Below, one piece after another: positions 32,890-40,726 of a DNA stretch of 48,902 nt. Within the stretch, counting starts at the first letter, position 1. Each line of letters opens with the position of its first letter. The notes below the pieces were generated by a model. The model saw only the letters and a list, made by a program, of their open reading frames with translations. It did not search any database and was not told the origin of the DNA. A program made the position numbers and the translations under genes. The stretch is from Porphyromonadaceae bacterium (GTDB lineage: Bacteria; Bacteroidota; Bacteroidia; Bacteroidales; UBA12481), in NCBI GenBank assembly GCA_007280905.1, contig QYQM01000010.1, positions 1 to 48,902 on the forward strand, in the 5' to 3' direction.

Positions 32890-32966
32890 CTCGGGGTATA
32901 GCGCAGTCCGGTTAGCGCACCTGCTTTGGGAGCAGGGAGTCGCAGGTTCGAATCCTGCTACCCCGA
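32890..32966 (+). tRNA. tRNA-Pro(TGG)
   Basis: Acceptor arms CGGGGTA and TACCCCG pair fully with A as discriminator. The anticodon arm CCTGC-TTTGGGA-GCAGG gives TGG (32925-32927). The T arm GCAGG-TTCGAAT-CCTGC is perfect. No promoter box lies directly upstream because the AC-rich arm abuts the gene, so it may be co-transcribed from the tRNA-Ser promoter. Confidence 0.95.
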
Positions 32967-32980
32967 CAAACAAACATCAC

Positions 32981-33012
32981 GTAGAGACGCATAATTGCGT
33001 CTCTATTTTTTT
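32981..33012 (+). terminator. Terminator after tRNA-Pro formed by the dispersed palindrome (copy 3)
   Basis: GTAGAGACGCA-TAA-TTGCGTCTCTA followed by eight T. The hairpin belongs to the same family as 9575, 24127 and 38103, but only this copy has a T-run on the transcript side. Confidence 0.65.
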
Positions 33013-33151
33013 TGAGATTTGATTGATTCCTTTTAAGTGATGCTTTCATGGCGATGGGGTCAATTATCTTGAATTCTCCGGAAAAGGCAGAATATAAGGC
33101 ACTTACCGGAAAGGACAAACCAAAAGCTTCCCTGACATTATTATTCGTCTC

Positions 33152-33226
33152 TTGGCTTGAGCCAGTTTTGGCTAATAATAATTAATTATATGCAGCCAAA
33201 ACAAGAATAAATGTGTAGTTTTGGCT
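33152..33226. promoter_or_regulatory. Cluster of GTTTTGGCT / AGCCAAAAC repeats
   Basis: GTTTTGGCT occurs at 33165-33173 and 33218-33226 and inverted as AGCCAAAAC at 33194-33202; a TGGCT-TG-AGCCA palindrome lies at 33152-33163. The core between the first pair is AT-rich (taataataattaattata). This looks like an operator or promoter region for which the gene is missing or unclear. Apart from this the 32967-33282 spacer holds only the terminator palindrome. Confidence 0.4.
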
Positions 33227-33282
33227 GACTACAGTATCCACGGAGAAGGGCAGGGGCAGGGTATGCATTTGAAGGGATCTGC

Positions 33283-33540
33283 ATGAAACATTTACAAAAG
33301 ATCAAAAATGCGCTTGGGATCGGAATGGTTGAAACTTTTCATGGCCCCCAGTATTCCCTCGATGATTACACCCCCTTCTGGATTTCGAACCCTCATTACT
33401 ATCATGAATGTAAAAAGCTTCACTCTGTTCGGGAAAATCAGAACCTGTCAAGTCCAAGGCAAGTCCTGACACGAGTCTTGACAGAACCTGCTGCCGGATC
33501 GAGGAAGTATTTAGAAAGGCAAATCTTTCAGAGAGAATAA
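33283..33540 (+). CDS. Hypothetical ORF, possibly a gene fragment (85 residues)
   Basis: The first 50 residues (MKHLQKIKNALGIGMVETFH, then YSLDDYTPFWISNPHYYHEC) have protein-like composition rich in aromatic residues. The remainder (VLTRVLTEPAAGSRKYL) does not, so the ORF may be the 5' fragment of a lost gene joined to spacer DNA. I recognise no family. It lies just downstream of the repeated AGCCAAAAC operator-like motifs and upstream of the C25-like gene. No ribosome binding site is evident. Confidence 0.25.
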   Translation: MKHLQKIKNALGIGMVETFHGPQYSLDDYTPFWISNPHYYHECKKLHSVRENQNLSSPRQVLTRVLTEPAAGSRKYLERQIFQRE

Positions 33541-33543
33541 ACT

Positions 33544-33594
33544 TATATTTGTTTATCCGTGGTTTAAAAACGGTGATTACTTTATTAGAGGAGG
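33544..33594 (+). promoter_or_regulatory. -7 box and strong ribosome binding site of the C25-like gene
   Basis: TATATTTG (33544-33551) is a full -7 match 50 bases before the ATG. AGGAGG (33589-33594) lies six bases before the ATG at 33601. A perfect Shine-Dalgarno is unusual among the genes of this window. Confidence 0.5.
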
Positions 33595-33600
33595 ATTGCT

Positions 33601-36561
33601 ATGTTGAAAAATTTCTCTTTTGGTTTGGTAATACTTGGGTGCTGTTCCCTGATTGAAACTGCTTATGCGCAAGAAAAGGATATCTACAGTGATCGGGACG
33701 TTCGATTCGAGATTCAAAAACCTGACGCCTGGAGATTCGAGGAACCATCCAAAGCACCATTGACACTTTTCATAAAACCTCCACTGGCATACGATGTTGA
33801 CAAGCTCTATGTATTCGCCGTTCTGATCGTAACAAGCGTCCCCGGGATGAATACGGCGGATGAACTTCCTCTCCAGAGAGAAAAGCTTTGGAACAGTGTC
33901 CTGAGCGTTACGTACAGGAAGGTGAAGCAAGAGCCTATTACAATCGCAGGTGAAAGCGGCCAAAGCTTGATCTTCACTTCCGATCAAGGCGAACAATCCA
34001 CACGATGGGAAGAGTACTATCTTGTCAGGAACAGCACGTTGTACTTGCTGCAATTCAGAGCTCCCGTGAATCTGTTCGACAAGTATAAAAAGGATTTCGA
34101 GTCGATTCTCAAGAGCTTCAAGCTGCTCACTGTCTCTGAGAAAAAGGAGCCAACACCAAGGCTGCTTGAAGGGGAACTGACTCTTGATCCTTCCAGCCGC
34201 AAAGTGGTTTTCATCTGCAACGTTGATTCAGGATCGGGTGACTATTTGTTCTTGTCGGCAATTCCAGCGGCTGCAAAGCTGAACGATGGCATACCAATCG
34301 TTATTGCCACGAACGGGAGACTCTCCGAGTCGGCAATCCATTTCCTAAAGCGCTATTCACCGGGGAAGGCGTATGTGCTTGGATCAGAACATCAAGGCAT
34401 CAAGGGAGAATACCTGCAACAGCCAACTCGGCTTTGGACTGAATCACAGACAGTGGTTGTCTCAGCGAAAGACCTGACGACGGGTGTCATAGCCGCACCA
34501 CTGGCAGCAAAATTGAATTGCCCTTTGTTGTTTGTCGATGAGAAGCTCGAGAACGAATTAAAGAGACTGGCTCCAGGACATATCGTTCTTGTAGGACAAG
34601 TGCATCGTGATCTCACCGCGTTTGCACCCAAAATTACTTCACTCAGGGATGCTGCAGATATTGCAATGTTTTTCGGCAACTTTGATTTTGTGGCTGTCAC
34701 CAACACGTATCGTGATGAAGTCAAAGCGGATAAGTCATATCTGCTGGCTCCGTTGCTTGCAGCCTATCACGGCGGGATAACCTACGCTTTCTGCGGGAAA
34801 ATCCGTTTACACTTTGGTGAACTGTCAGAAAACCTTCTGGAGGAAGGCAAAGAATATCTGAAGGGCAAAATATCGTTGGGAAAGAGTGAGGTACAGGTGA
34901 GAGTTCCTTTCAGGCAAGTCACCGCGGGATTGCCTCTCCATTTTGATGATCCATATCTGGACATTGGAGATGGAAAAGGTTTTCAATGTACAAAAATTGG
35001 TGAAACGAAGACTATCGACGTAACGGAATATGCCTTCTCGATGCGGATGATCGGCGCCTTGGGTAAAACGAAATTCGAGGGGCATCAACTTGAGAACAGA
35101 GTGTATCTGATGGCGCCCCATGCCGTAGGAATTCAAAGGGAACTGTTGAGATTCTACGCCAAGACGTTGACACCCAAGTACGTGGCTATAGTAGGCACCC
35201 CCGCTTCGGTACCGTTTGCATATGAGCGCGATCCCGTCTATTTCAATAGCACGATGCAGGAGCAGGAGCTTGCAACCGACAATACGTACGCAAACATCGA
35301 CAGCGATGCCTACCTTGAACTCGCCATAGGAAGAGTCGTGAATGCGGATGTCTATAGAGGCTCAGTAAATGTTGCAGGAATGATCTCTTACGCTGAAATG
35401 TCTGGTGACTGGCAGAAACGGGCGTTACTCATCTATCCCACGTCCGTTGAGTTGGAACAGACTTCGGGATTGCCGATGGTGTTTTCGAGCTTCGAATCGC
35501 TTTTGAAGAACACTGTACAAGAGTTGAAGCACGCAGGTTTTGAGGTATCGGGACATTACAGGGAGGGGGCAACCCTAGATACTGTATATCCACATATCCA
35601 GGGACAGGCTCTCATTGTTTTTGCCCAGCACTCCGATGCCCTTCGCTGGAGTTTTTTTGCCGGCAATGAGACGAAGTATCTCGTGCCGCGCTGGAAGGAA
35701 AGCTCCACGAACCTGCCGCCAGACATTCGGGTGTTACCCTATTTTAATGCCCCGAGCTTGATCATAGGGCTTGGATGTGATTCGGGGGGATTGGATTTCG
35801 GGCTCGATCCGGAAGAAACTTTTCTTTTCGGTTGTTTTGAGAAGGGAGCTATCGGATACATCGGGAACACACGCGCTGGTTTCCCAGACACAGAGGAACA
35901 TGCAGTAAAATTCATGATCAATGATATAATTTATCAGGGCGCTACTGTCGGCGAGGCCTTCAGGAACGGCAAGAATTATCTGCTCTATGTGTTGAGGAAA
36001 AGCAACCCGTATCGGGTCTCGATATTCAATGACTACACTCTTGCCTATGCAAGGGAGTTCTCTCAATTGGTATACTATGGGGACCCGGCTCTCAGGATGC
36101 AAGTTCCGATAAGGCCAGTGCCGCCGACAATTCAGGAAGAAAAGAAAGTCAAGAACGGTTCGCAGATCACTCGACTGACGATACATCCTTTGTCGACGAT
36201 ATGGCAATACGATGTCGTAAGCATGAAGCAGATTGGCAAGGGTCCGGTGGAATACCTGAAAGTCGTCACTGCTCCCGGACTCTCCTATTCCAGCACTGAA
36301 TGGGGCGATCCCGAGGCAAGGGTGGAACCGCCCCGGGTTCTTCCAAGCGTGTTTGTGAAATATGAACTTCCAAAGAATTACTCGAACCTGAAGGTTTCCC
36401 TGGAAGAAGGACCAGATTGGTGCTATAGGGGGTTCAGCTTTGAGACCCTTGAAAACGGAAAGCCCTACTTCCTGTCGAACGTTGCCGTCATCAAATATCT
36501 GTTCAGCACCGGAAAATACGAAATTGCCAAGAAGGTCGTGCTCAAGTTGACCTGGCGCTGA
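33601..36561 (+). CDS. Secreted peptidase C25-like (caspase-fold) protein with N-terminal PsbP/DcrB-like and cell-wall-binding-like regions
   Basis: A 986-residue protein with signal peptide (FGLVILGCCSLIETAYAQ). Residues 28-180 look like a DcrB/PsbP-type domain (RFEIQKPDAWRFEEP, GESGQSLIFTSDQG). Residues 200-350 contain two stretches like cell-wall-binding repeat 2 (PIVIATNGRLSESAIHFLKR and GHIVLVGQ). From about 500 the text fits a gingipain-type caspase fold: YVAIVGTPASVPFAY, ATDNTYANIDSDAYLELAIGR, then the histidine H677 in FAQHSD and the cysteine C726 in GLGCDSGG, followed by GCFEKGAIGYIGNTRA. A beta-rich C-terminal part follows. Usual C25 proteins of Bacteroidota end in a type IX secretion signal; none is obvious. 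The strong ribosome binding site and codon choice differ from neighbours, which suggests transfer. Confidence 0.65.
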   Translation: MLKNFSFGLVILGCCSLIETAYAQEKDIYSDRDVRFEIQKPDAWRFEEPSKAPLTLFIKPPLAYDVDKLYVFAVLIVTSVPGMNTADELPLQREKLWNSVLSVTYRKVKQEPITIAGESGQSLIFTSDQGEQSTRWEEYYLVRNSTLYLLQFRAPVNLFDKYKKDFESILKSFKLLTVSEKKEPTPRLLEGELTLDPSSRKVVFICNVDSGSGDYLFLSAIPAAAKLNDGIPIVIATNGRLSESAIHFLKRYSPGKAYVLGSEHQGIKGEYLQQPTRLWTESQTVVVSAKDLTTGVIAAPLAAKLNCPLLFVDEKLENELKRLAPGHIVLVGQVHRDLTAFAPKITSLRDAADIAMFFGNFDFVAVTNTYRDEVKADKSYLLAPLLAAYHGGITYAFCGKIRLHFGELSENLLEEGKEYLKGKISLGKSEVQVRVPFRQVTAGLPLHFDDPYLDIGDGKGFQCTKIGETKTIDVTEYAFSMRMIGALGKTKFEGHQLENRVYLMAPHAVGIQRELLRFYAKTLTPKYVAIVGTPASVPFAYERDPVYFNSTMQEQELATDNTYANIDSDAYLELAIGRVVNADVYRGSVNVAGMISYAEMSGDWQKRALLIYPTSVELEQTSGLPMVFSSFESLLKNTVQELKHAGFEVSGHYREGATLDTVYPHIQGQALIVFAQHSDALRWSFFAGNETKYLVPRWKESSTNLPPDIRVLPYFNAPSLIIGLGCDSGGLDFGLDPEETFLFGCFEKGAIGYIGNTRAGFPDTEEHAVKFMINDIIYQGATVGEAFRNGKNYLLYVLRKSNPYRVSIFNDYTLAYAREFSQLVYYGDPALRMQVPIRPVPPTIQEEKKVKNGSQITRLTIHPLSTIWQYDVVSMKQIGKGPVEYLKVVTAPGLSYSSTEWGDPEARVEPPRVLPSVFVKYELPKNYSNLKVSLEEGPDWCYRGFSFETLENGKPYFLSNVAVIKYLFSTGKYEIAKKVVLKLTWR

Positions 36562-36711
36562 GGTTGCAGGACAAACTAAGAATCTAAGGTTAGGTGCTTG
36601 ACGAACGGACTACAGCGGGAGTCCTAGCGCTAGATGGCTATGATCTGAAGGAGGTAATCTAGCGGTTGGTCAGCCAAGATAACCGACCGTAGTTTTCTAT
36701 TTCAATCATGG

Positions 36712-36918
36712 TTATTCATTTAACCATTGAACATTACGAAGCTTGTAGCCATCTTCCGGGAATCCTGTGAAGCGGATAAGTATCCGGTAGCACATCTTAT
36801 CCCCGGCTTCCTGCTTGGTTCGGTTGTAAGAGTGGAAGGCAATGGTAAAGGTTCCGTCTTCAACCTTCGATATCTCCTGAGCTTTGCGAATGGCATCGAT
36901 TCCATGGATGGGATTCAT
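36712..36918 (-). CDS. Small phage-like hypothetical protein, probably shortened (68 residues)
   Basis: From the ATG at 36918: NPIHGIDAIRKAQEISKVED, GTFTIAFHSYNRTK, then KMCYRILIRFTGFPEDGYKL and stop. Both halves are strongly protein-like. As far as I remember from similar small proteins of Bacteroidota elements, a longer middle part separates the GTFTIAF and CYRILIRF blocks, so an internal deletion is likely. The function is unknown. A shorter distance to a GGAAAGG sequence upstream supports this start over the one at 36969. The opposite-strand ORF is treated as a shadow. Confidence 0.45.
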   Translation of the reverse strand: MNPIHGIDAIRKAQEISKVEDGTFTIAFHSYNRTKQEAGDKMCYRILIRFTGFPEDGYKLRNVQWLNE

Positions 36919-36987
36919 GCAATAAAGATCCTTTCCCTGGGCACCGCGATAAAGGACAATCTGTTGCAATACAATGGAGTTGATGAT

Positions 36988-37113
36988 TCAATTTGTTACA
37001 AATGGATTAAGGGGATAGGTCTGCGCATTGCTGCACAAGGGCAAATGCTGAACTCCGCGTCCGCACTGGCCTGCCGTCATATTTCCCGACCTCTGGAGGG
37101 GGGTGCATTGCAT
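36988..37113 (-). CDS. Small cysteine-containing ORF (41 residues)
   Basis: MQCTPLQRSGNMTAGQCGRG, then HLPLCSNAQTYPLNPF and stop. It is directly upstream of, and in the same direction as, the 68-residue ORF. The arrangement suggests a small operon of an element. No family is recognised, and at this length chance cannot be excluded. Confidence 0.3.
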   Translation of the reverse strand: MQCTPLQRSGNMTAGQCGRGVQHLPLCSNAQTYPLNPFVTN

Positions 37114-37269
37114 GGCCGGGATTTAGCGCGGCGTGACCTCAATAAGCGCAATAATTTATCAATTTTGAGCACAGAATTGTTAACGATCTTGTAATCAGGA
37201 GATAGCTTTAAGAAAAAATGTAAATTTAACATCAGATCAACCAGCCCAATAATTAAAATTTACTATCAG

Positions 37270-37749
37270 ATGAAAACATTGGATGCTATAAATTTATACG
37301 AACAAGTTCATGCTCTTATCCAAGGATTAAACCGCCAATTTGGGGCGATTGAGTGGTTAGTTGATATTGAAACATTGCTCCCGCGGCATAAAGTTTTCGA
37401 AAGTGATAAAGGCTATACTCATTTTACTTGGATATTTGGCGCCCTTGAGTACTCGATTAATAATGAACTCCACATGCTCATTAATATTGGTGAATTAACT
37501 TGTATTTATAATTTAATCCGATATTTTCCAGTTTCTGTTGGACAAGAGATTAAGGTCAAGATTAAACCACATTTTAAAGAGGTTGCTAAATCAGTGGCTG
37601 TGAATCGAAATAATTTTATAGCACACAGAAACATAGAAGGATTAGTTGATTATGAAATAATCGATTTCAAAATGTTGAAACGGGTTATCTCGGAACTTAA
37701 AGAAATTGACCAAAAATACTTCGAACCAGAATTCTCCAAATCTTCATGA
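37270..37749 (+). CDS. HEPN-motif protein, candidate RNase toxin or defence protein
   Basis: A 159-residue, mostly helical protein without signal peptide. VNRNNFIAHRN places R113, the polar N114 and H119 in the Rx4-6H pattern of HEPN ribonucleases, with long helices before (YSINNELHMLINIGELTCIYNLI) and after (LKRVISELKEIDQKY), as in AbiU2-like members. The gene is clearly AT-richer than its neighbours and is inserted among small phage-like ORFs that run on the other strand; its 3' end overlaps one of them by six bases. No nucleotidyltransferase partner (MNT) is next to it. The assignment rests on one motif and overall helicity. Confidence 0.5.
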   Translation: MKTLDAINLYEQVHALIQGLNRQFGAIEWLVDIETLLPRHKVFESDKGYTHFTWIFGALEYSINNELHMLINIGELTCIYNLIRYFPVSVGQEIKVKIKPHFKEVAKSVAVNRNNFIAHRNIEGLVDYEIIDFKMLKRVISELKEIDQKYFEPEFSKSS

Positions 37750-37968
37750 AATACCATTATCCGGCACATCAATAACCCTCCTAGTTTCGCTCGGCAGCAA
37801 GTTGTAGAACTTCCCGTAAATCAAATACATGAGGGCAGATGGTATCTGGGTTGATAACCCGGCCTGATGCTGCAGGGCGATTTTCTTTTCACTGGATTTG
37901 TCGAGTTCAATCTTTCCATCATCGCGTTTGATCGGGCTGAGGTGGATGGAGGATATCAGGTTCGGACA
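37744..37968 (-). pseudogene. C-terminal fragment of an element protein
   Basis: The minus-strand frame open from 37968 reads LISSIHLSPIKRDDGKIELD, later LSTQIPSALMYLIYGKFYNL and ends with RRVIDVPDNGIS at 37744. It has good protein character over about 70 residues but no start codon, and a stop lies directly upstream. The rest of the 37750-38133 spacer contains a tactgcctactgcct tract and a dispersed palindrome. Probably a remnant of the same element as the small ORFs at 36.7-37.1 kb. Confidence 0.5.
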
Positions 37969-38102
37969 CTAATTTGAACAAATCCAGAGTCGGGGGGTGT
38001 TTCGCACGGTCTCAATCATGAGTATCCAGATCAGGTCGCAGATCTTGAACTTATCCCCTGTTTACTGCCTACTGCCTACTGCCTGGATAGACGTAAATAT
38101 GA

Positions 38103-38125
38103 TGGACGCAAATATGCGTCCCTAC
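38103..38125. repeat. Dispersed palindrome TGGACGCA / TGCGTCCCTAC (copy 4)
   Basis: TGGACGCA-AATA-TGCGTCC followed by CTAC, immediately after the mlaD stop codon on its downstream side. Same family as 9575, 24127 and 32981. Confidence 0.65.
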
Positions 38126-38133
38126 GTAATGTT

Positions 38134-39093
38134 TTATTTCGCCTTTTTCTTAAAGAATCCCCTAAAAAGGAAATTGTGCTGCAGCGCTTCCAGGTCTTCA
38201 TTTAATTTTTGAGTACTGCTCTCCAAATTTTTGATGGTGGCTTTAAGGTCAGATGCTGCAGGTTGATCGTGCAGGATCACTCCGGCCGGACTGTTGCTAT
38301 TATTGAGATCGGTGGTCGCATTCTTTAAATTGGCGGTCATCTCAGCAGCCGTCGAAGCAATTTGTTTCAATTCCAGAACGGTAGCTTTGATGGTATTAAA
38401 CACAATCGTGTCGCTGACCAGGTCATTGGTCAGACTACCCTTTTGATTCATTTTTGATCCGTAATCTGATATGGAAGCCGTCAGCTTTTCTGCATTCACA
38501 GCGGCTTTTTTGAGTACCGTAACTGTTTGTCCGATATTATTATAAAGCGAGTCATCAGTCAGCAATTTTCCCAGCGTCCCTTCTCCATCCATGATTTTTT
38601 TACTGATCACCTTAAAATCATTGGTAATAGACAAGAGATTTTTATTGTTCTCCTGGAGTGTATTCATCATGTCCTCAGTTGAAAGCGTTTTTTCAATCCC
38701 TAATGTGTCGCCTTCTTCAATTGCTGCAGTGCTGTCTGTCCCTCCATAGATTACAATGATTTTATTCCCGATTAAACCGTCGGTACTGATTTTTGCTTTG
38801 GCATCTTTTCTAATGTAGGGCTGCGCAGCATAATCAATTTTCATACTGACTTTGACTTGTGATTTACCATAAAAGTTCAGGGCATTGACTGTACCGATCT
38901 TTACTCCCGAGAACCAGATATTGTTGCCCGGCTGCAGCCCGTTTACTTCATCGAAAATGGTTGTGACCATGAATTTTTTCACAAAACTGTTATGCAGATT
39001 CCCGATGGTCAGGATCCCGGCGACCAGGATTACCAAACCAAAAAACAGGAAAAGACCTACAATGGTTGCCCGCCTTCTTATCGTTGATTTCAT
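38134..39093 (-). CDS. mlaD: MlaD/MCE-family lipid-binding protein
   Basis: One N-terminal membrane anchor (IVGLFLFFGLVILVAGILTIG) is followed by an MCE domain (residues 38-118: VTTIFDEVNGLQPGNNIWFSGVKIGTVNAL, ISTDGLIGNKIIVIYGG). A long C-terminal helical region (residues 130-310) with several hydrophobic heptads should form the hexameric tube or a coiled coil. MCE proteins carry phospholipids across the periplasm from the MlaFE transporter. The start lies three bases after the stop of mlaF. The protein is longer than E. coli MlaD, as usual in this phylum. It is the last gene of the operon. Confidence 0.88.
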   Translation of the reverse strand: MKSTIRRRATIVGLFLFFGLVILVAGILTIGNLHNSFVKKFMVTTIFDEVNGLQPGNNIWFSGVKIGTVNALNFYGKSQVKVSMKIDYAAQPYIRKDAKAKISTDGLIGNKIIVIYGGTDSTAAIEEGDTLGIEKTLSTEDMMNTLQENNKNLLSITNDFKVISKKIMDGEGTLGKLLTDDSLYNNIGQTVTVLKKAAVNAEKLTASISDYGSKMNQKGSLTNDLVSDTIVFNTIKATVLELKQIASTAAEMTANLKNATTDLNNSNSPAGVILHDQPAASDLKATIKNLESSTQKLNEDLEALQHNFLFRGFFKKKAK

Positions 39094-39096
39094 TTC

Positions 39097-39870
39097 TTAT
39101 CTGATAAAATTGTAATCGAAAAAACTTTTCATCCGGATATCATCCGTATCAAATACCTCCTCAAAAGTTCCCAGCCTGAAGAAGTTTCCATCCTGCAGCA
39201 TAGCAATACGATGACCGGTCTCCTTTGCGCAGGTAAGATCATGCGTTATTATTATAGAACTGGTATTATACCTGGATTGTACCTCATTAATCAATTCATT
39301 GATTTCAGTACAGGTTATCGGGTCCAAACCGGCAGTCGGCTCATCGTATAACATGATTTCAGGTCGAAGAATCAGTGTTCTCGCGATACCGATCCGTTTT
39401 ATTTGGCCGCCTGAAAGATCTGATGGCATCTGATTGATTTTTTCTTTCAGCCCAACTGCATCAAGAACTTCTTCCACTGCAGTATTGATCTCTGTGCTGC
39501 TTAAATGTTTGAAATTCCTGATCATCGAGAATTCCAGATTCTCCCGGATGGTCATACTGTCATATAAAGCGCTGCTCTGAAAAATAAACCCCATTTTCAA
39601 ACGCAGTCCCTGCAGTTCTTTTTGGTTTAGCTTATCTACCTTCAACCCAATCACATTCACTATCCCTTGATCCGGCTTTAGCAACCCTGCAATTATCTTA
39701 ATTAAAACAGATTTGCCACTGCCGGATCTTCCCAGTACTACAAAATTCTCCCCTTTGAAAACATCCAGATCAATTCCCTTCAAAACCTGCGATTCACCAA
39801 ACGATTTATAAAGGCCCCTGATTGAGATGACAATCTCTTCTTTTATCCCCGGCTGATTTTCGTTCTTCAT
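39097..39870 (-). CDS. mlaF: MlaF-type ATP-binding protein of phospholipid transport
   Basis: An ABC ATPase of 257 residues: Walker A VLGRSGSGKSVLIKIIAG, signature DLSGGQIKRIG, Walker B IMLYDEPTAGLDPIT and switch histidine in IIITHD. GRSGSGKSV with a Q-loop FQSSALYDSMT is typical of the MlaF/Ttg2A branch. The frame is open to 39918, but that would overlap mlaE; the ATG at 39870 (MKNENQPG) is preferred and leaves ten bases between the genes. It drives lipid movement together with the MlaE permease. Confidence 0.9.
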   Translation of the reverse strand: MKNENQPGIKEEIVISIRGLYKSFGESQVLKGIDLDVFKGENFVVLGRSGSGKSVLIKIIAGLLKPDQGIVNVIGLKVDKLNQKELQGLRLKMGFIFQSSALYDSMTIRENLEFSMIRNFKHLSSTEINTAVEEVLDAVGLKEKINQMPSDLSGGQIKRIGIARTLILRPEIMLYDEPTAGLDPITCTEINELINEVQSRYNTSSIIITHDLTCAKETGHRIAMLQDGNFFRLGTFEEVFDTDDIRMKSFFDYNFIR

Positions 39871-39880
39871 CGTGCTGATT

Positions 39881-40726
39881 TTAAAAAGAAGCAATCCAAT
39901 TAGTGATCTGAACAACAATCATCTCTTCTGCAAAAATCAGGAACATCGAAAATACAACGGCCCTGTTGGCAGCCTTTCCCACTCCCTGTGTTCCATGGGA
40001 AGCGTTGAAACCGCGGTAGCAGCCTACTATACCGATCGTGAATCCGTAAATAACGGACTTTACCACTGCTGACGACACATCCAGAAAGCTTACCTGGGCA
40101 AACGCACTTTCGATGAAGGTGACGAAGCTGGTCAGCTCATTTTGATGAACATTGAGATAAGAACCCAACAGGCCAACGAATGTGCAATACAGCGTTAAAA
40201 CCGGGATCATTACAGTGGTGGCAACCACCCGTGTGACCACCAGGAATTTAAACGGGTTAACCGCCGATACATCCATGGCATCGATTTGCTCGGTCACCTT
40301 CATCGACCCTAATTCTGCCCCGATGTTCGATCCTACCTTTCCTGCAGCAATCAACGCCGTAACCAGAGGGCCCAGGGCTCTCACGAATGCGATTCCGATC
40401 AGCGACGGTAACCAGGATGCGGCACCGAATTCCACCAATGGAGGCCGGGATTGTTTGGTAAATACGATTCCAATTACAAATCCAGTGAGAGTAATTAATG
40501 GAATAGACTTAAAACCGACTTCATAGCATTGCCGGATTATCTCGCGAAATTCAGAAGGCTTTTGAAATAACTCTTTGAAAAAGCGAGCGATAAATTTGTG
40601 AATGCTATAAGTCTCAATAAAAAACGAATCGACTCTTTTTGAGAATAGATCGTCTCCGGATTTGTATTTCCTTAAAAAAAGATAGAAGGTATTAATAAGC
40701 CTAACGACTGATTTCCTGATGTTCAT
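39881..40726 (-). CDS. mlaE: MlaE-type permease of phospholipid transport
   Basis: A 281-residue inner-membrane protein. The first half has an amphipathic helix and the FKSIPLITLTGFVIGIVF segment, then the central conserved block LVTALIAAGKVGSNIGAELGSMKVTEQIDAMDVSAVNP, which defines the MlaE/YrbE family, and four more helices. The frame begins at 40780, but the ATG at 40726 overlaps the TGA of the symporter gene upstream (ATGA), so it is taken as the start. It forms the channel part of MlaFED. Confidence 0.9.
   Translation of the reverse strand: MNIRKSVVRLINTFYLFLRKYKSGDDLFSKRVDSFFIETYSIHKFIARFFKELFQKPSEFREIIRQCYEVGFKSIPLITLTGFVIGIVFTKQSRPPLVEFGAASWLPSLIGIAFVRALGPLVTALIAAGKVGSNIGAELGSMKVTEQIDAMDVSAVNPFKFLVVTRVVATTVMIPVLTLYCTFVGLLGSYLNVHQNELTSFVTFIESAFAQVSFLDVSSAVVKSVIYGFTIGIVGCYRGFNASHGTQGVGKAANRAVVFSMFLIFAEEMIVVQITNWIASF

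Noticed and set aside
32912-33118. 68-residue minus-strand ORF
   Set aside because: Its C-terminal GSRIRTCDSLLPKQ is the familiar false translation of an antisense tRNA gene, here tRNA-Pro.
36727-37194. 155-residue plus-strand ORF
   Set aside because: The opposite strand reads as two small ORFs with stronger protein character; this long frame seems to be their shadow, though I cannot exclude it fully.
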